This document shows, piece after piece, positions 15,167 to 23,548 of a DNA stretch of 64,000 nt (positions within the stretch are counted from its first letter, which is position 1; each line of letters opens with the position of its first letter). The stretch spans positions 62,001 through 126,000 of the forward strand of contig JAEELE010000137.1 in the NCBI GenBank assembly GCA_016288755.1, written 5' to 3'. The notes beneath the pieces were generated by a model. That model was not told where the DNA came from, did not search any database, and worked only from the letters and a program-made list of their open reading frames with translations. The stretch comes from Oscillospiraceae bacterium. Lineage in GTDB: Bacteria > Bacillota > Clostridia > Oscillospirales > Ruminococcaceae. A program made the position numbers and the translations under genes.

Positions 15167-16221
15167 AGTTCGCCCTCAAAATCCGACCGCAGCGTCAGCA
15201 TCAGCAGCTCCGCGAGCCTTTCGCACGCCTCCGCATCGGAGAGCCGGATGACTGACACCGGCGCATGAAGATACCGGCACGGCACCGAGACCGCGAGCAC
15301 GCGCACACCGTTTCCGGCATGCTGAATCGCGCCTGCGTCATTGCCGCCCGCGATTTTTTTCTTCGTCTGCCACGGGATGCCGTTTTTCTCACAGCACGCG
15401 GTCGCGTGGTCATAGAGTGCCTTGTCGTAGATCGTGCGTCCGTCAATAAACGAGATCACCGCGCCATTCCCGAGCTCGCAGACGCGCTCTGTGCCGTGCG
15501 AATCGGGCAGATCGGCGGCAGTGGTCGCTTCAAAGATCACGGCGATCTCGGGCTGAACGGCATTCGCCGCAACGCCCGCGCCGCGCAGCCCGACCTCCTC
15601 CTGCACAACAAACGCAAAGTCCGTGTCATATTCCGCGTTCTCTGCATATTTGCGGATGAGAACGAGCAGGATCAGGCAGCCGAAGCGGTCGTCGATTGCC
15701 TTTGCCGCGTAGGAGCCGTCACCGAATGTCATCGGCTCGGTGTCGAAATAGATGATGTCCCCGGGCGAAACCAGCGCCGCGGTCTTTTCGCGGGATGCAG
15801 TGCCGATGTCGCAGTACAGCGCGGAAAAATCCGCGGGCTGCGTGCGCTCGGCTTTGCTCAGATGATGCACCGGCTTTGTGCCGATCACGCCGTGAATCTG
15901 ATCGCTGCCGACCAGCACCTGCCGCCCGATCACCGCTGCCGCGCTGATGCCGCCGACTGCGCCGAAGGAGAGCGTGCCGTCGCCGTTCAGCTCCGTCACC
16001 ATGAGCGCGACTTCATCTAAATGCGCAGAAAACATCACTTTATGCTTCGGGCGTTTTTCTCCGGTGATATGCACAAGCACATTGCCCAGCCGGTCAACCG
16101 TCACGGCACTGTCCGGCACGCCTGCTTTCTTCAGTTCATCGAGGATATATGCGCGCACCGCATGTTCTCTGCCGGAGGTCCCGCAGAGGGTGCAGAGCGT
16201 ATTCAGTTCGTTGATATTCAT
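15163..16221 (-). CDS. M42-family metallo-aminopeptidase (copy 1)
   Basis: A 352-residue cytoplasmic di-metal aminopeptidase of the TET/PepA-like M42 family, which trims short peptides. Metal and catalytic positions are the HLDEVALMV block (His and Asp), the bridging aspartate in AAKAIDDRFGCL, the VVQEEVGLRGAG glutamate pair, the FEATTAAD aspartate and the late histidine in CRYLHAPVSVI. ATG 16221 has AAAGGAG 11 nt upstream; the ORF-track GTG start at 16233 sits on top of that site. It overlaps both neighbours by 4 bp. Confidence 0.9.
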   Translation of the reverse strand: MNINELNTLCTLCGTSGREHAVRAYILDELKKAGVPDSAVTVDRLGNVLVHITGEKRPKHKVMFSAHLDEVALMVTELNGDGTLSFGAVGGISAAAVIGRQVLVGSDQIHGVIGTKPVHHLSKAERTQPADFSALYCDIGTASREKTAALVSPGDIIYFDTEPMTFGDGSYAAKAIDDRFGCLILLVLIRKYAENAEYDTDFAFVVQEEVGLRGAGVAANAVQPEIAVIFEATTAADLPDSHGTERVCELGNGAVISFIDGRTIYDKALYDHATACCEKNGIPWQTKKKIAGGNDAGAIQHAGNGVRVLAVSVPCRYLHAPVSVIRLSDAEACERLAELLMLTLRSDFEGEL

Positions 16222-17246
16222 GCCTTGCCGCACTCCTTTGCGTATTCTGCAAGCAGCCTTGCGGTTTGTTCAATATCTCTCATATCGGCGATCTCGACCG
16301 GTGTGTGCATATTTCGGATCGGGAATGAGACCGTGCCTGCCGCGCAGCCGTCCGGCGCCAGTGCGAGATTGTCGGCGTCGGTGCCGGTGCCCTCGGGCAT
16401 CACCTCGATCTGATACGGGATGCCGCAGCGCACAGCAGTACCGATCAGCGCCTCCGAGAGCGCCTGATCGAGCATCGGCGAAACACCGATCGCAGGACCG
16501 CCGCCAATCTGAAAGCATTCGTCGGAATCGTCGTGCTGGACGGCGAAGGTCGAGTCCACCGCGATCGCGAAATCTGGGTGCTCGGTCTGTGCCGCGATGA
16601 TCGCGCCGCGCCCGCCGCGCTCCTCCTGCCCGCTGAACACAAAGGTCACGTTACAGGGCAGCGCGGGTTCCTCGGCAAGCAGTTCTGCCGTGAGCAGCAG
16701 CGCCGCAGCGCCCGCACGGTCATCCAGCGCCGGACCGGTGATCAGACCGTTCCCGAGCGGCTTGCAGGTCTCCGCATAATATACGGCGTCTCCCTGCCGG
16801 ACGAGCTGCCGCACGGCATCGCCGTCCGCAAAGCCGAGGTCGACGCAGAGCATGGATTCCTCCGGCACTGCCTGCTCGCCCTTCAGCAGATGCGGCGGCA
16901 GAATGGAGATCACGCCGGGCAGCACACGCTCCTTTGTGTGCACAGAGACAGCGCGTCCGAGCAGAATGCGCCGGTCAATGCCGCCGACCGCACCGATGCG
17001 CAGAAAGCCGTCTGCCGTGATATCGGTGACCAGAAAGCCGACCTGATCGAGATGCGCACAGAACAGCAGCACAGGCTTCTCCGGGTCGCTGCCCAGATGC
17101 GCCGTCACCGAGCCGCTGCGGAATGCCGCATCGGGAACATACCGCGAAAGCAGCGCCGCAGCCTCCTGCCCGACAGCATTCTCTCTGCCGGTCAGACCGC
17201 GGAGGTCGGCGAGCTGCCGGATCAGTGCAAAGGTTTTTTCGCTCAT
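16218..17246 (-). CDS. M42-family metallo-aminopeptidase (copy 2)
   Basis: A 342-residue paralogue of the next gene. It has the same metal-site order: FCAHLDQVGFLVTD, the bridging aspartate in TGPALDDRAGAAALL, the FVFSGQEERGGRGA glutamates, AVDSTFA, and FPIRNMHTPVEIADM at the end. The two copies are clearly diverged, so they may differ in peptide preference or form a mixed shell; that is inference. ATG 17246 follows GGGGGAG by 8 nt. It is the first gene of the M42-M42-GNAT operon, with a promoter at 17292-17320. Confidence 0.9.
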   Translation of the reverse strand: MSEKTFALIRQLADLRGLTGRENAVGQEAAALLSRYVPDAAFRSGSVTAHLGSDPEKPVLLFCAHLDQVGFLVTDITADGFLRIGAVGGIDRRILLGRAVSVHTKERVLPGVISILPPHLLKGEQAVPEESMLCVDLGFADGDAVRQLVRQGDAVYYAETCKPLGNGLITGPALDDRAGAAALLLTAELLAEEPALPCNVTFVFSGQEERGGRGAIIAAQTEHPDFAIAVDSTFAVQHDDSDECFQIGGGPAIGVSPMLDQALSEALIGTAVRCGIPYQIEVMPEGTGTDADNLALAPDGCAAGTVSFPIRNMHTPVEIADMRDIEQTARLLAEYAKECGKA

Positions 17247-17291
17247 GCGATCATCTCCCCCTGATATCATTTCGCATAATCATACAATTAT

Positions 17292-17320
17292 ATTATATCA
17301 GAGCGACAGCCTAAAAGCAA
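17292..17320 (-). promoter_or_regulatory. Promoter of the M42-M42-GNAT operon
   Basis: Minus strand TTGCTT, 17-nt spacer, TATAAT, 46 bp before the first ATG. Confidence 0.68.
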
Positions 17321-17452
17321 GAGAACGCGCGGTTTTTGTATCGAATTGACAAAATCGGAGGAAACATGGCATATTTTCATGGTTTCTTTTCCGGCAAAGC
17401 GCGGCGCGCAACGCAAAAACAGTACAAATCCGCGGAAAATTCACAGAACCCC

Positions 17453-17481
17453 TTGCAAAATGCAGCAAATTCCGGTATAAT
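17453..17481 (+). promoter_or_regulatory. Promoter of the Xer recombinase gene
   Basis: TTGCAA, 17-nt spacer, TATAAT, 22 bp before the ATG. It lies inside the upstream extension of the ORF-track frame, which argues against translation of that extension. Confidence 0.75.
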
Positions 17482-17503
17482 AACATGGAAAGGAAGTGTC
17501 AGA

Positions 17504-18499
17504 ATGAACATAGACCGTTCCGCAAACCCGATGTTTTTCAACGACTATCTGACGCATCTTGACGTGATCCGCGGCCGGTCGCAGCGGACCGTGGCGGAGT
17601 ATTATCACGATAATGCGCTGTTTCTGCGCTGGATGCACTGCACGTTGAAGGGCATCCGCCCGACAGACGGCGAGGAGATCCCGCTGACGGATATCACGGT
17701 CGACGAGCTTTCACAGGTCACCGTTTCCATGCTCTATGATTATATCCGCTATCTGCGCGATACGCGCGGAAACACGCCGCGCTCCGTTTCAAGAAGGCTC
17801 AGCGCCGTGCGCAGTATGTTCAGATTCCTGACGAAGACGCGCGGCTATCTCAGCGCGGACCCCTGCCAGAGCCTTGAGCTGCCCGCCGTCAAGAAGGGAC
17901 TGCCCCGGTTCCTGACCCTCGAGGAAAGCCAGCGGATGCTGGAGAGCACCGAGCAGATGCCCTCCCACGACACACTGCGCGATTACTGCATCGTCACGCT
18001 GTTTCTCAACTGCGGCTTCCGTCTGAGCGAGCTGGTGGGCATGAATGTCAGCGACATCGACTTCTTCAACCGGCAGGTGCGCGTACTCGGAAAGGGCAGC
18101 AAGGAACGCATCGTCTATCTGAATGACGCATGCCTGTCGGCGCTGCACGAATACATCCATTCCCGCGAAAACCCTCCGGAGGAGCCCAGAGCGCTCTTTC
18201 TCAGCCGCAATCACCGCCGGATCAGCCGCCGCAGAGTGCAGCAGATCGTCGAGGAGGCGCTGACGGCAGCCGGGCTATCCGGACGCGGGCTCTCCACGCA
18301 CAAGCTGCGTCACACAGCGGCAACGCTGATGTATCAGTACGGGAAGGTCGATACACTGACGCTGAAGGAAATTCTCGGGCACGCCTCGATTGCGACGACC
18401 GAGATCTATACACATCTCGCGAGCGAGCAGCGGCAGGCTGCAATCGACAGCAACCCGCTCGCCGGAGAGCACCGCCGCACCAAAAACAAGCCGGAATGA
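17504..18499 (+). CDS. XerC/XerD-type tyrosine recombinase
   Basis: A 331-residue site-specific recombinase, probably resolving chromosome dimers at dif. An N-terminal SAM-like core-binding domain (FFNDYLTHLDVIRGRSQRTV) is followed by the catalytic domain. The catalytic set is complete: Arg in GFRLSEL, Lys in GKGSKERIV, HxxR in THKLRHTAAT, His in ILGHAS and the nucleophile Tyr in TTEIYTHL. I start it at ATG 17504 (AAAGGAAG upstream), 56 codons after the ORF-track start. The housekeeping neighbourhood and lack of flanking repeats argue against a phage integrase. Confidence 0.87.
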   Translation: MNIDRSANPMFFNDYLTHLDVIRGRSQRTVAEYYHDNALFLRWMHCTLKGIRPTDGEEIPLTDITVDELSQVTVSMLYDYIRYLRDTRGNTPRSVSRRLSAVRSMFRFLTKTRGYLSADPCQSLELPAVKKGLPRFLTLEESQRMLESTEQMPSHDTLRDYCIVTLFLNCGFRLSELVGMNVSDIDFFNRQVRVLGKGSKERIVYLNDACLSALHEYIHSRENPPEEPRALFLSRNHRRISRRRVQQIVEEALTAAGLSGRGLSTHKLRHTAATLMYQYGKVDTLTLKEILGHASIATTEIYTHLASEQRQAAIDSNPLAGEHRRTKNKPE

Positions 18500-18523
18500 T
18501 CCGGCAGAAGGGAGCTGTTTCCT

Positions 18524-18937
18524 ATGAGCACGAAGGAGATCATTGCCATCATTGCGGCGGTTGCCGCTGTCTGTCTGGTCGTTTGGATCGGGACGCTGCT
18601 CCGCGGCGAAAGCCCGGAGGAATCCGAACCGGGTTCGATCGTGACGACGACCTCTGTCACCACGACCTCAACCAACATCTGGGACAAGCTGCGCGCTGAG
18701 GAAACGACCACGGAGACGACCGATTATTTCTCGCAGGAGGGCTCTGTGCCCGGCGTGCTGACGACAGCGCCGAATCAAGGCGGCAATGTTTCGGGCAGCG
18801 ATGTTCATGTCACGGAAGCATCCAATCCGATGGGCTCTATCTCGATCAGCAGCACCACGACGACTGTCACGACGGTCACAACAACAAAGCCGGTCACAAC
18901 GACGGCGGAAACCGCCTACACCATCGTGATCGGCTGA
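18524..18937 (+). CDS. Small Thr-rich single-pass membrane protein
   Basis: A 137-residue protein with an N-terminal membrane helix at about 5-27 (IIAIIAAVAAVCLVVWIGTLL) and an exported tail of Thr/Ser/Val runs (VTTTSVTTTSTN, SSTTTTVTTVTTTKPVTTT). No domain is recognisable. The tail resembles the Thr-rich linkers of the dockerin and LRR proteins elsewhere in the window, so it may be a wall-spanning spacer, possibly glycosylated. It lies between the recombinase gene and ymdB with short gaps (24 and 11 nt), with AAGGGAG upstream of its ATG. Confidence 0.7.
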   Translation: MSTKEIIAIIAAVAAVCLVVWIGTLLRGESPEESEPGSIVTTTSVTTTSTNIWDKLRAEETTTETTDYFSQEGSVPGVLTTAPNQGGNVSGSDVHVTEASNPMGSISISSTTTTVTTVTTTKPVTTTAETAYTIVIG

Positions 18938-18948
18938 GTCGGCGGCAC

Positions 18949-19731
18949 ATGTTGAAGCTGTTATTTTTCGGAGATGTGGTCGGCGAGGCGGGCACGGAGG
19001 TCTTCGCGAGAAAAGCACCGGTGCTGCGCCGGGAATACGGCGCTGACCTCATCATTGTCAACGGCGAGAACTCTGCGAGGGGCAACGGCATCACGCGCGA
19101 ATCCGCCGATGCGCTCTTCTCTGCGGGCGCCGATCTGATCACAACAGGCAACCACTGCTTCCGGCGGCGCTGCGATTCGCTCTTTTCCGACCCGCGCATC
19201 CTGCGTCCGGCGAATTATCCGGAGGGCGTGCCCGGAACCGGCATCTGCACAGTCGACTGCGGCAGATTCTCGCTCACCGTCATCAACCTGATGGGCACTG
19301 CCTTCATGGAGCCGCTGGACAATCCGTTTTCTGTGATCGACCGGCTGCTGGAAACCGTCAGCATGCGCAATATTCTTGTGGATTTTCATGCGGAGGCGAC
19401 TGCCGAGAAGCGCGCGATGGGCTGGTATCTCGCCGGGCGGGTCTCCGCAGTGATCGGGACGCACACGCATGTGCAGACCGCCGACGAGGAGATTCTGCGC
19501 GGACACACCGGTTATCTGACCGACGCGGGCATGACCGGTCCGTCGGAATCGGTGCTCGGGGTGCGCATCGAGGACGCTGTGACAAAGCAGCGGTTCCACA
19601 CGCCGGTGCACTTTACGGAGGCAACCGGAAGCTGCATCATCAATGCGGCAGTGCTCGAAATTGATTCCATCTCCGGCAAATGTACCAAAATCGACCGCGT
19701 ATTTATAAAAGATATCACAAAAAGTCGGTGA
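18949..19731 (+). CDS. ymdB: YmdB-family metallophosphoesterase
   Basis: A 260-residue calcineurin-like phosphodiesterase of the TIGR00282/YmdB family. In Bacillus, YmdB hydrolyses 2',3'-cyclic nucleotides and affects biofilm and sporulation decisions. Metal-site motifs appear in order: FFGDVVGEAG, the VNGENSARGNGIT asparagine, TTGNHCF, DFHAEATAEK and IGTHTHVQTAD. The start has only a weak purine-rich site (GGCGGC), so it may depend on coupling to the upstream Thr-rich gene. spoVS follows, matching the common ymdB-spoVS neighbourhood. Confidence 0.92.
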   Translation: MLKLLFFGDVVGEAGTEVFARKAPVLRREYGADLIIVNGENSARGNGITRESADALFSAGADLITTGNHCFRRRCDSLFSDPRILRPANYPEGVPGTGICTVDCGRFSLTVINLMGTAFMEPLDNPFSVIDRLLETVSMRNILVDFHAEATAEKRAMGWYLAGRVSAVIGTHTHVQTADEEILRGHTGYLTDAGMTGPSESVLGVRIEDAVTKQRFHTPVHFTEATGSCIINAAVLEIDSISGKCTKIDRVFIKDITKSR

Positions 19732-19735
19732 GCGC

Positions 19736-19764
19736 TTGACATTTTTCGTGTAATGTATTATACT
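19736..19764 (+). promoter_or_regulatory. Promoter of spoVS
   Basis: TTGACA, 17-nt spacer, TATACT, beginning 5 nt after the ymdB stop and leaving a leader of about 85 nt. Confidence 0.78.
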
Positions 19765-19857
19765 AGTATCAGCGAGCAACCACATCCGCACCAAACAGCA
19801 AAGACAAAGATACAAAACAGAAACCGCAACGATCATTCATTTCAGGAGGTAATCATC

Positions 19858-20118
19858 ATGGAAGTATTGAAGGTCTCGTCCCACTCCACGCCGAATTCCG
19901 TCGCCGGTGCAATCGCCGGTGTCATCCGCGAGCAGCATGTGGTCGAGGTGCAGGCAGTCGGCGCAGGCGCCGCCAATCAGGCGATCAAGTCCATCGCGAT
20001 CGCGAGAGGCTATCTGGCTCCGATCGGCATTGACCTGATCTGCATTCCCGCGTTCGCAAGCATTGAGATCGACGGCGAGGAGCGCACAGCGATGAAGCTG
20101 ATCTGCGAGCCGCGCTGA
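19858..20118 (+). CDS. spoVS: Stage V sporulation protein S
   Basis: An 86-residue Alba-like nucleic-acid-binding protein. The sequence is almost invariant in this family: MEVLKVSSHSTPNSVAGAIA, VEVQAVGAGAANQAIKS and DLICIPAFASIEIDGEERTA. In Bacillus it acts in stage V of sporulation and cell-division timing. It is also kept by many non-sporulating Firmicutes, so its presence does not prove sporulation. TCAGGAGGT gives a near-perfect ribosome-binding site. It has its own promoter and terminator. Confidence 0.97.
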   Translation: MEVLKVSSHSTPNSVAGAIAGVIREQHVVEVQAVGAGAANQAIKSIAIARGYLAPIGIDLICIPAFASIEIDGEERTAMKLICEPR

Positions 20119-20133
20119 GCAACCGGTTATTTC

Positions 20134-20166
20134 AGCCGCATTCGGTAATTCGGATGCGGCTTTTTC
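20134..20166 (+). terminator. Terminator of spoVS
   Basis: AGCCGCAT and ATGCGGCT arms followed by TTTTTCTT, 16 nt after the stop. Confidence 0.85.
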
Positions 20167-20239
20167 TTGCTTTTCAGACAAATAGTTTTCGATCGCGCTG
20201 CGGCTTGACAGTGAAATGCTACAAGATTCCTGCAAATCA

Positions 20240-20268
20240 TTGATTTTTCAGGAAAACTGTGATATGAT
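20240..20268 (+). promoter_or_regulatory. Promoter of the ABC/FtsX operon
   Basis: TTGATT, 17-nt spacer, TATGAT. A dyad (20274-20287) lies at the predicted start of transcription. Confidence 0.65.
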
Positions 20269-20273
20269 ATCGA

Positions 20274-20287
20274 TTAGCAATAGCTAA
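20274..20287. promoter_or_regulatory. Dyad TTAGC-N4-GCTAA at the ABC operon start site
   Basis: TTAGCAATAGCTAA, 5-bp arms around AATA, begins 5 nt downstream of the -10. This is the place where a repressor would block initiation. The cognate regulator is not visible in the window. Confidence 0.5.
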
Positions 20288-20320
20288 CACGAGGACATTC
20301 AGAAAGGACAGGTGCTTATC

Positions 20321-21019
20321 ATGTTTCTTGAAATCAGCGGAATCCGGAAGAGCTTCGGCGAGGGCGAGAGCCGCGTCGAGGTGCTCAGGGGGATCGATGT
20401 CGGCATCGAAAAGGGCGAATTCTGTGTCCTGCTCGGACCGTCCGGCTCGGGCAAATCCACGCTGCTCAACATCATCGGCGGCATCGACAGCGCGGACAGC
20501 GGCTATATCGCGATCAACGGTGAGAAGACTGCGGATATGAACGACCGTGCCCTGACGCGCTACCGGCGCAGGCATCTCGGGTACATTTTCCAGATGTATA
20601 ACCTGATCCCGAATCTCAATATCAAGGAGAATGTCGAGGTCGGCGCCTATCTCAGCGAAAAGCCGCTGAACACCGATGAAATCCTCAAAACCCTCGGGCT
20701 CTACGAGCACCGGCACAAGCTGCCGAATCAGCTCTCCGGCGGACAGCAGCAGCGCACCGCGATTGGGCGCGCGATCGTCAAGAACCCCGATATCCTGCTC
20801 TGTGATGAGCCGACCGGCGCCCTCGACTACAACACCTCCAAGGAGATCCTCAAGCTGATCGAGGAGGTCAATCAGAAATACGGCTGCACGGTCATCATGG
20901 TGACGCACAATGCGGCAATTGCGGGCATGGCAGACCGCGTCATCAAGCTGCGCGACGGGCAGATTCGCAAGAACACCCGCAACGAGCACAAGATTCCCGC
21001 TTCCGAGCTGGACTGGTAA
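20321..21019 (+). CDS. ABC transporter ATP-binding protein (MacB/LolD type)
   Basis: A 232-residue ATPase that powers the FtsX-like permease encoded next. It has Walker [16 protein letters not shown]-loop [12 protein letters not shown], signature [16 protein letters not shown], Walker [13 protein letters not shown] and H-loop [10 protein letters not shown]. The GALD instead of SALD after Walker B is typical of the MacB/LolD/BceA group, which acts in mechanotransmission or peptide export and detoxification. ATG 20321 is chosen over GTG 20312, which overlaps the AAAGGA site. Confidence 0.93.
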   Translation: MFLEISGIRKSFGEGESRVEVLRGIDVGIEKGEFCVLLGPSGSGKSTLLNIIGGIDSADSGYIAINGEKTADMNDRALTRYRRRHLGYIFQMYNLIPNLNIKENVEVGAYLSEKPLNTDEILKTLGLYEHRHKLPNQLSGGQQQRTAIGRAIVKNPDILLCDEPTGALDYNTSKEILKLIEEVNQKYGCTVIMVTHNAAIAGMADRVIKLRDGQIRKNTRNEHKIPASELDW

Positions 21020-21030
21020 GGAGGCTGCGC

Positions 21031-23376
21031 ATGAGAAATCCCCTGACAAAACGCCTCCCCCGTGAGCTCAGAACAGGGCTGGGCAAATATGCGGTGATCT
21101 TCATCGCGATCACCGGCATGATCGCATTTGTCTCCGGCTTTCTGGTCGCGAGCAATTCGATGGTCACAGCCTATCACGACAGCTTTGAGACCTACCGCAT
21201 CGAGGACGGCAATATTGAATTCTCTGAGATTCCCGACGAAGAGACGCTGAACGCCCTCGCGGACGGCAAGCTCGATTTCTATGAGAATTTCTACAAGGAG
21301 GAGCCGACTGCGGAGGTCGACAGCACGCTGCGCATCTTCCGCAAGCGCACACAGGTCGATCTGGAATGCCTGATGTCCGGCGCATTTCCCGCAAGTGCGG
21401 ACGAAATCGCAATCGACCGGCTCTATGCGGAGAACAACGGGCTTTCCGTCGGCGACACACTGACGGTCGCGCGGCAGAAGCTGACCGTCTCCGGCTTTGT
21501 CGCACTGACGGATTACAGCGCACTGTTCTCGAGCGCTGCGGACATGATGTTCGATGCCAAGCGCTTCGGTGTCGCGATCATGACGGATGAAGGCTATGAT
21601 GCCATCCGCGATACGCATCTGCATTTCAGCTATGCTTGGGTGTGGTGCGACAAGCCCGCCGACGACAGGGCTGCCAAAAAGCTGTCGGACGGTTTTCTTG
21701 AGCATGTCGCCGACACGCTCAAGGCAAAGGCGGAAGCGGATGCCGAAGCGGCGGTCAGGGCGGCGATGGAGCGCGGCGAGGACCCGGCAGCGGTCAGAAT
21801 GCCCGATTTCCTCACTGTAGAAAACTATATCCCCGCCTTCTCCAATCAGGCGATCATCTTCGCGGGCGACGACATGAGCGGCGATGCGATGATGTTCACG
21901 ATCTTCCTCTACATCCTCGTCGCGATCATTGCATTCATCATGGCTGTCACTGCCTCCAACACGATCACGGCGGAGGCAAATGTCATCGGCACGCTGCGCG
22001 CCACGGGCTATTCCCGCGCCGCACTGACACGGCATTATATGATCATGCCGGTCGCGGTCACGCTGGTCGCTGCGATCATCGGCAATGTGCTCGGCTATAC
22101 GCTTCTGAAGGAGCACATGGCCGCGATGTACTACAACAGCTACTGCCTGACGACCTACAAAACCCTCTGGAATGCCGATGCGCTGATCGAGACGACCGTT
22201 ATTCCGGTCATTCTCATGGTACTGATCAATTTCCTTGTCATCCGCTCGAAAATGCGCCTGTCGCCGCTGAAATTCATGCGCGGCGAGCTGAGCACCTCCA
22301 GACGCAGGAAGGCATTCCGGCTCAACACGAAAATCCCGATCATGCACCGCTTCCGCCTGCGCGTGCTGTTCCAGAATCTCCCGAATTATCTGGTGCTGGC
22401 ATTCGGAATCTTTCTCGCGAATTTCGTTCTGCTGTTCGGCGTCATGTTCGAGCCGATGCTCGCGAACATCAGGGATACGATCGTTGATAACATGATCGCG
22501 GACTATCAGTATATGCTGAAAACGCCGGAGGAGGCAGAGGAGGAGAGCGCCGAGAAATTCCAGTTCTGCACGCTGCAGACGCCTGAGGGCAGACTTCCCG
22601 CCGAGGGTGTTTCGGTCTTCGGCTTCCCGCAGGACAGCCGCTACTGCCCCGCAAAGCCTGACGGCAGCGCGGTCGTCATCTCCAACTGCTACGCCGAAAA
22701 GCACAGGGTCTCCGTCGGCGACACGGTCACACTGGAGGAGCAGTATTCCGACGGCAGCTATCAGTTCAGAGTCTCCGACGTGGTCTACTACCCTGCCGGG
22801 CTTGCCGTGTTCATGACCGATACGCAGTTCTGCGAGGTCTTTGACAGGGAGCCGGACTATTACACCGGCTACTTCTCCGACAAACCGCTTTCCTCGCTCG
22901 ACGAGGACAATGTTGCAGCGTGCATCACCGCAAGCGATATGACCAAGGTCTCCGACCAGCTCATGCGCTCGATGGGCTCGATTGCGCAGGGCTTTCAGGT
23001 GTTTGCGGTGATCATGTTCCTGCTGCTGATGTATCTGCTGGCGAAGATCATCATCGAGCGCAACAGTCAGGCGATCTCGATGACGAAGATCCTCGGCTAC
23101 AGCAACCGCGAGATCAGCAGCCTCTACAGCACGGCGACCACTGTTGTGGTGCTGGTCTCAGTGGTCGGCACGGTTTTCCTCTGCAATTCGCTGATGGAAT
23201 ATGTGCTGCACGTTGCCATGTCGCGCTATCCGGGCTGGTATGAGTATATCGCGGACTACAGGCAGCTTGGGCTGATGATCGTGCTGGGGCTCTGCTCCTA
23301 TCTGATCATTTCGGCACTGCTGATGCTCAAGATTCGCCGCATCCCGATGAGCGACGCGCTCAAGCATCAGGAATAA
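21031..23376 (+). CDS. FtsX-like ABC transporter permease
   Basis: A 781-residue permease partnering the preceding ATPase. It starts with a membrane helix (YAVIFIAITGMIAFVSGFLV), then a 240-residue extracytoplasmic MacB-like domain. Three helices follow at about 290-410, with an FtsX core (NVIGTLRATGYSRAALTRHY). A further helix comes at about 448, then a second extracytoplasmic domain, and a C-terminal FtsX domain with ISMTKILGYSNREISSLYS and about three helices. This is the double-FtsX layout of large lipoprotein or peptide exporters; the substrate is unknown. The gene begins 11 nt after the ATPase stop with a GGAGG site. Confidence 0.9.
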   Translation: MRNPLTKRLPRELRTGLGKYAVIFIAITGMIAFVSGFLVASNSMVTAYHDSFETYRIEDGNIEFSEIPDEETLNALADGKLDFYENFYKEEPTAEVDSTLRIFRKRTQVDLECLMSGAFPASADEIAIDRLYAENNGLSVGDTLTVARQKLTVSGFVALTDYSALFSSAADMMFDAKRFGVAIMTDEGYDAIRDTHLHFSYAWVWCDKPADDRAAKKLSDGFLEHVADTLKAKAEADAEAAVRAAMERGEDPAAVRMPDFLTVENYIPAFSNQAIIFAGDDMSGDAMMFTIFLYILVAIIAFIMAVTASNTITAEANVIGTLRATGYSRAALTRHYMIMPVAVTLVAAIIGNVLGYTLLKEHMAAMYYNSYCLTTYKTLWNADALIETTVIPVILMVLINFLVIRSKMRLSPLKFMRGELSTSRRRKAFRLNTKIPIMHRFRLRVLFQNLPNYLVLAFGIFLANFVLLFGVMFEPMLANIRDTIVDNMIADYQYMLKTPEEAEEESAEKFQFCTLQTPEGRLPAEGVSVFGFPQDSRYCPAKPDGSAVVISNCYAEKHRVSVGDTVTLEEQYSDGSYQFRVSDVVYYPAGLAVFMTDTQFCEVFDREPDYYTGYFSDKPLSSLDEDNVAACITASDMTKVSDQLMRSMGSIAQGFQVFAVIMFLLLMYLLAKIIIERNSQAISMTKILGYSNREISSLYSTATTVVVLVSVVGTVFLCNSLMEYVLHVAMSRYPGWYEYIADYRQLGLMIVLGLCSYLIISALLMLKIRRIPMSDALKHQE

Positions 23377-23382
23377 GCATCC

Positions 23383-23411
23383 GAAAGAAGGCTCTTTGTG
23401 AGCTCTCTTTC
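23383..23411 (+). terminator. Imperfect hairpin after the permease gene
   Basis: GAAAGAAGGCTC and GAGCTCTCTTTC pair with two internal mismatches around a 5-nt loop. No strong U-run follows. The remaining 140 bp before dgt shows no convincing promoter. Confidence 0.35.
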
Positions 23412-23548
23412 TGTATTATGCACAGAATTAAAGCTGTGAAACTGTGCAACACGACGAAAATCGCGAAAAATCATGAGGATTAAGAGGGTTTTTGCCGCCT
23501 TTTGCGGTATATTTGGATGAAAGCGAACGAAAATCGGGAGGGAATAGC

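Noticed and set aside
17336-17503. Upstream extension of the Xer ORF
   Set aside because: A TTGCAA-17-TATAAT promoter and the AAAGGAAG site lie just before ATG 17504, so the extension is not translated.
17504-18499. Xer recombinase as sign of a prophage or integrative element
   Set aside because: No att-like direct repeats, phage genes or tRNA target nearby; flanked by housekeeping operons on both sides.
20872-22704. 610-codon minus-strand ORF
   Set aside because: Antisense to the FtsX permease, with low-complexity His/Arg/Asp content and no start signal.
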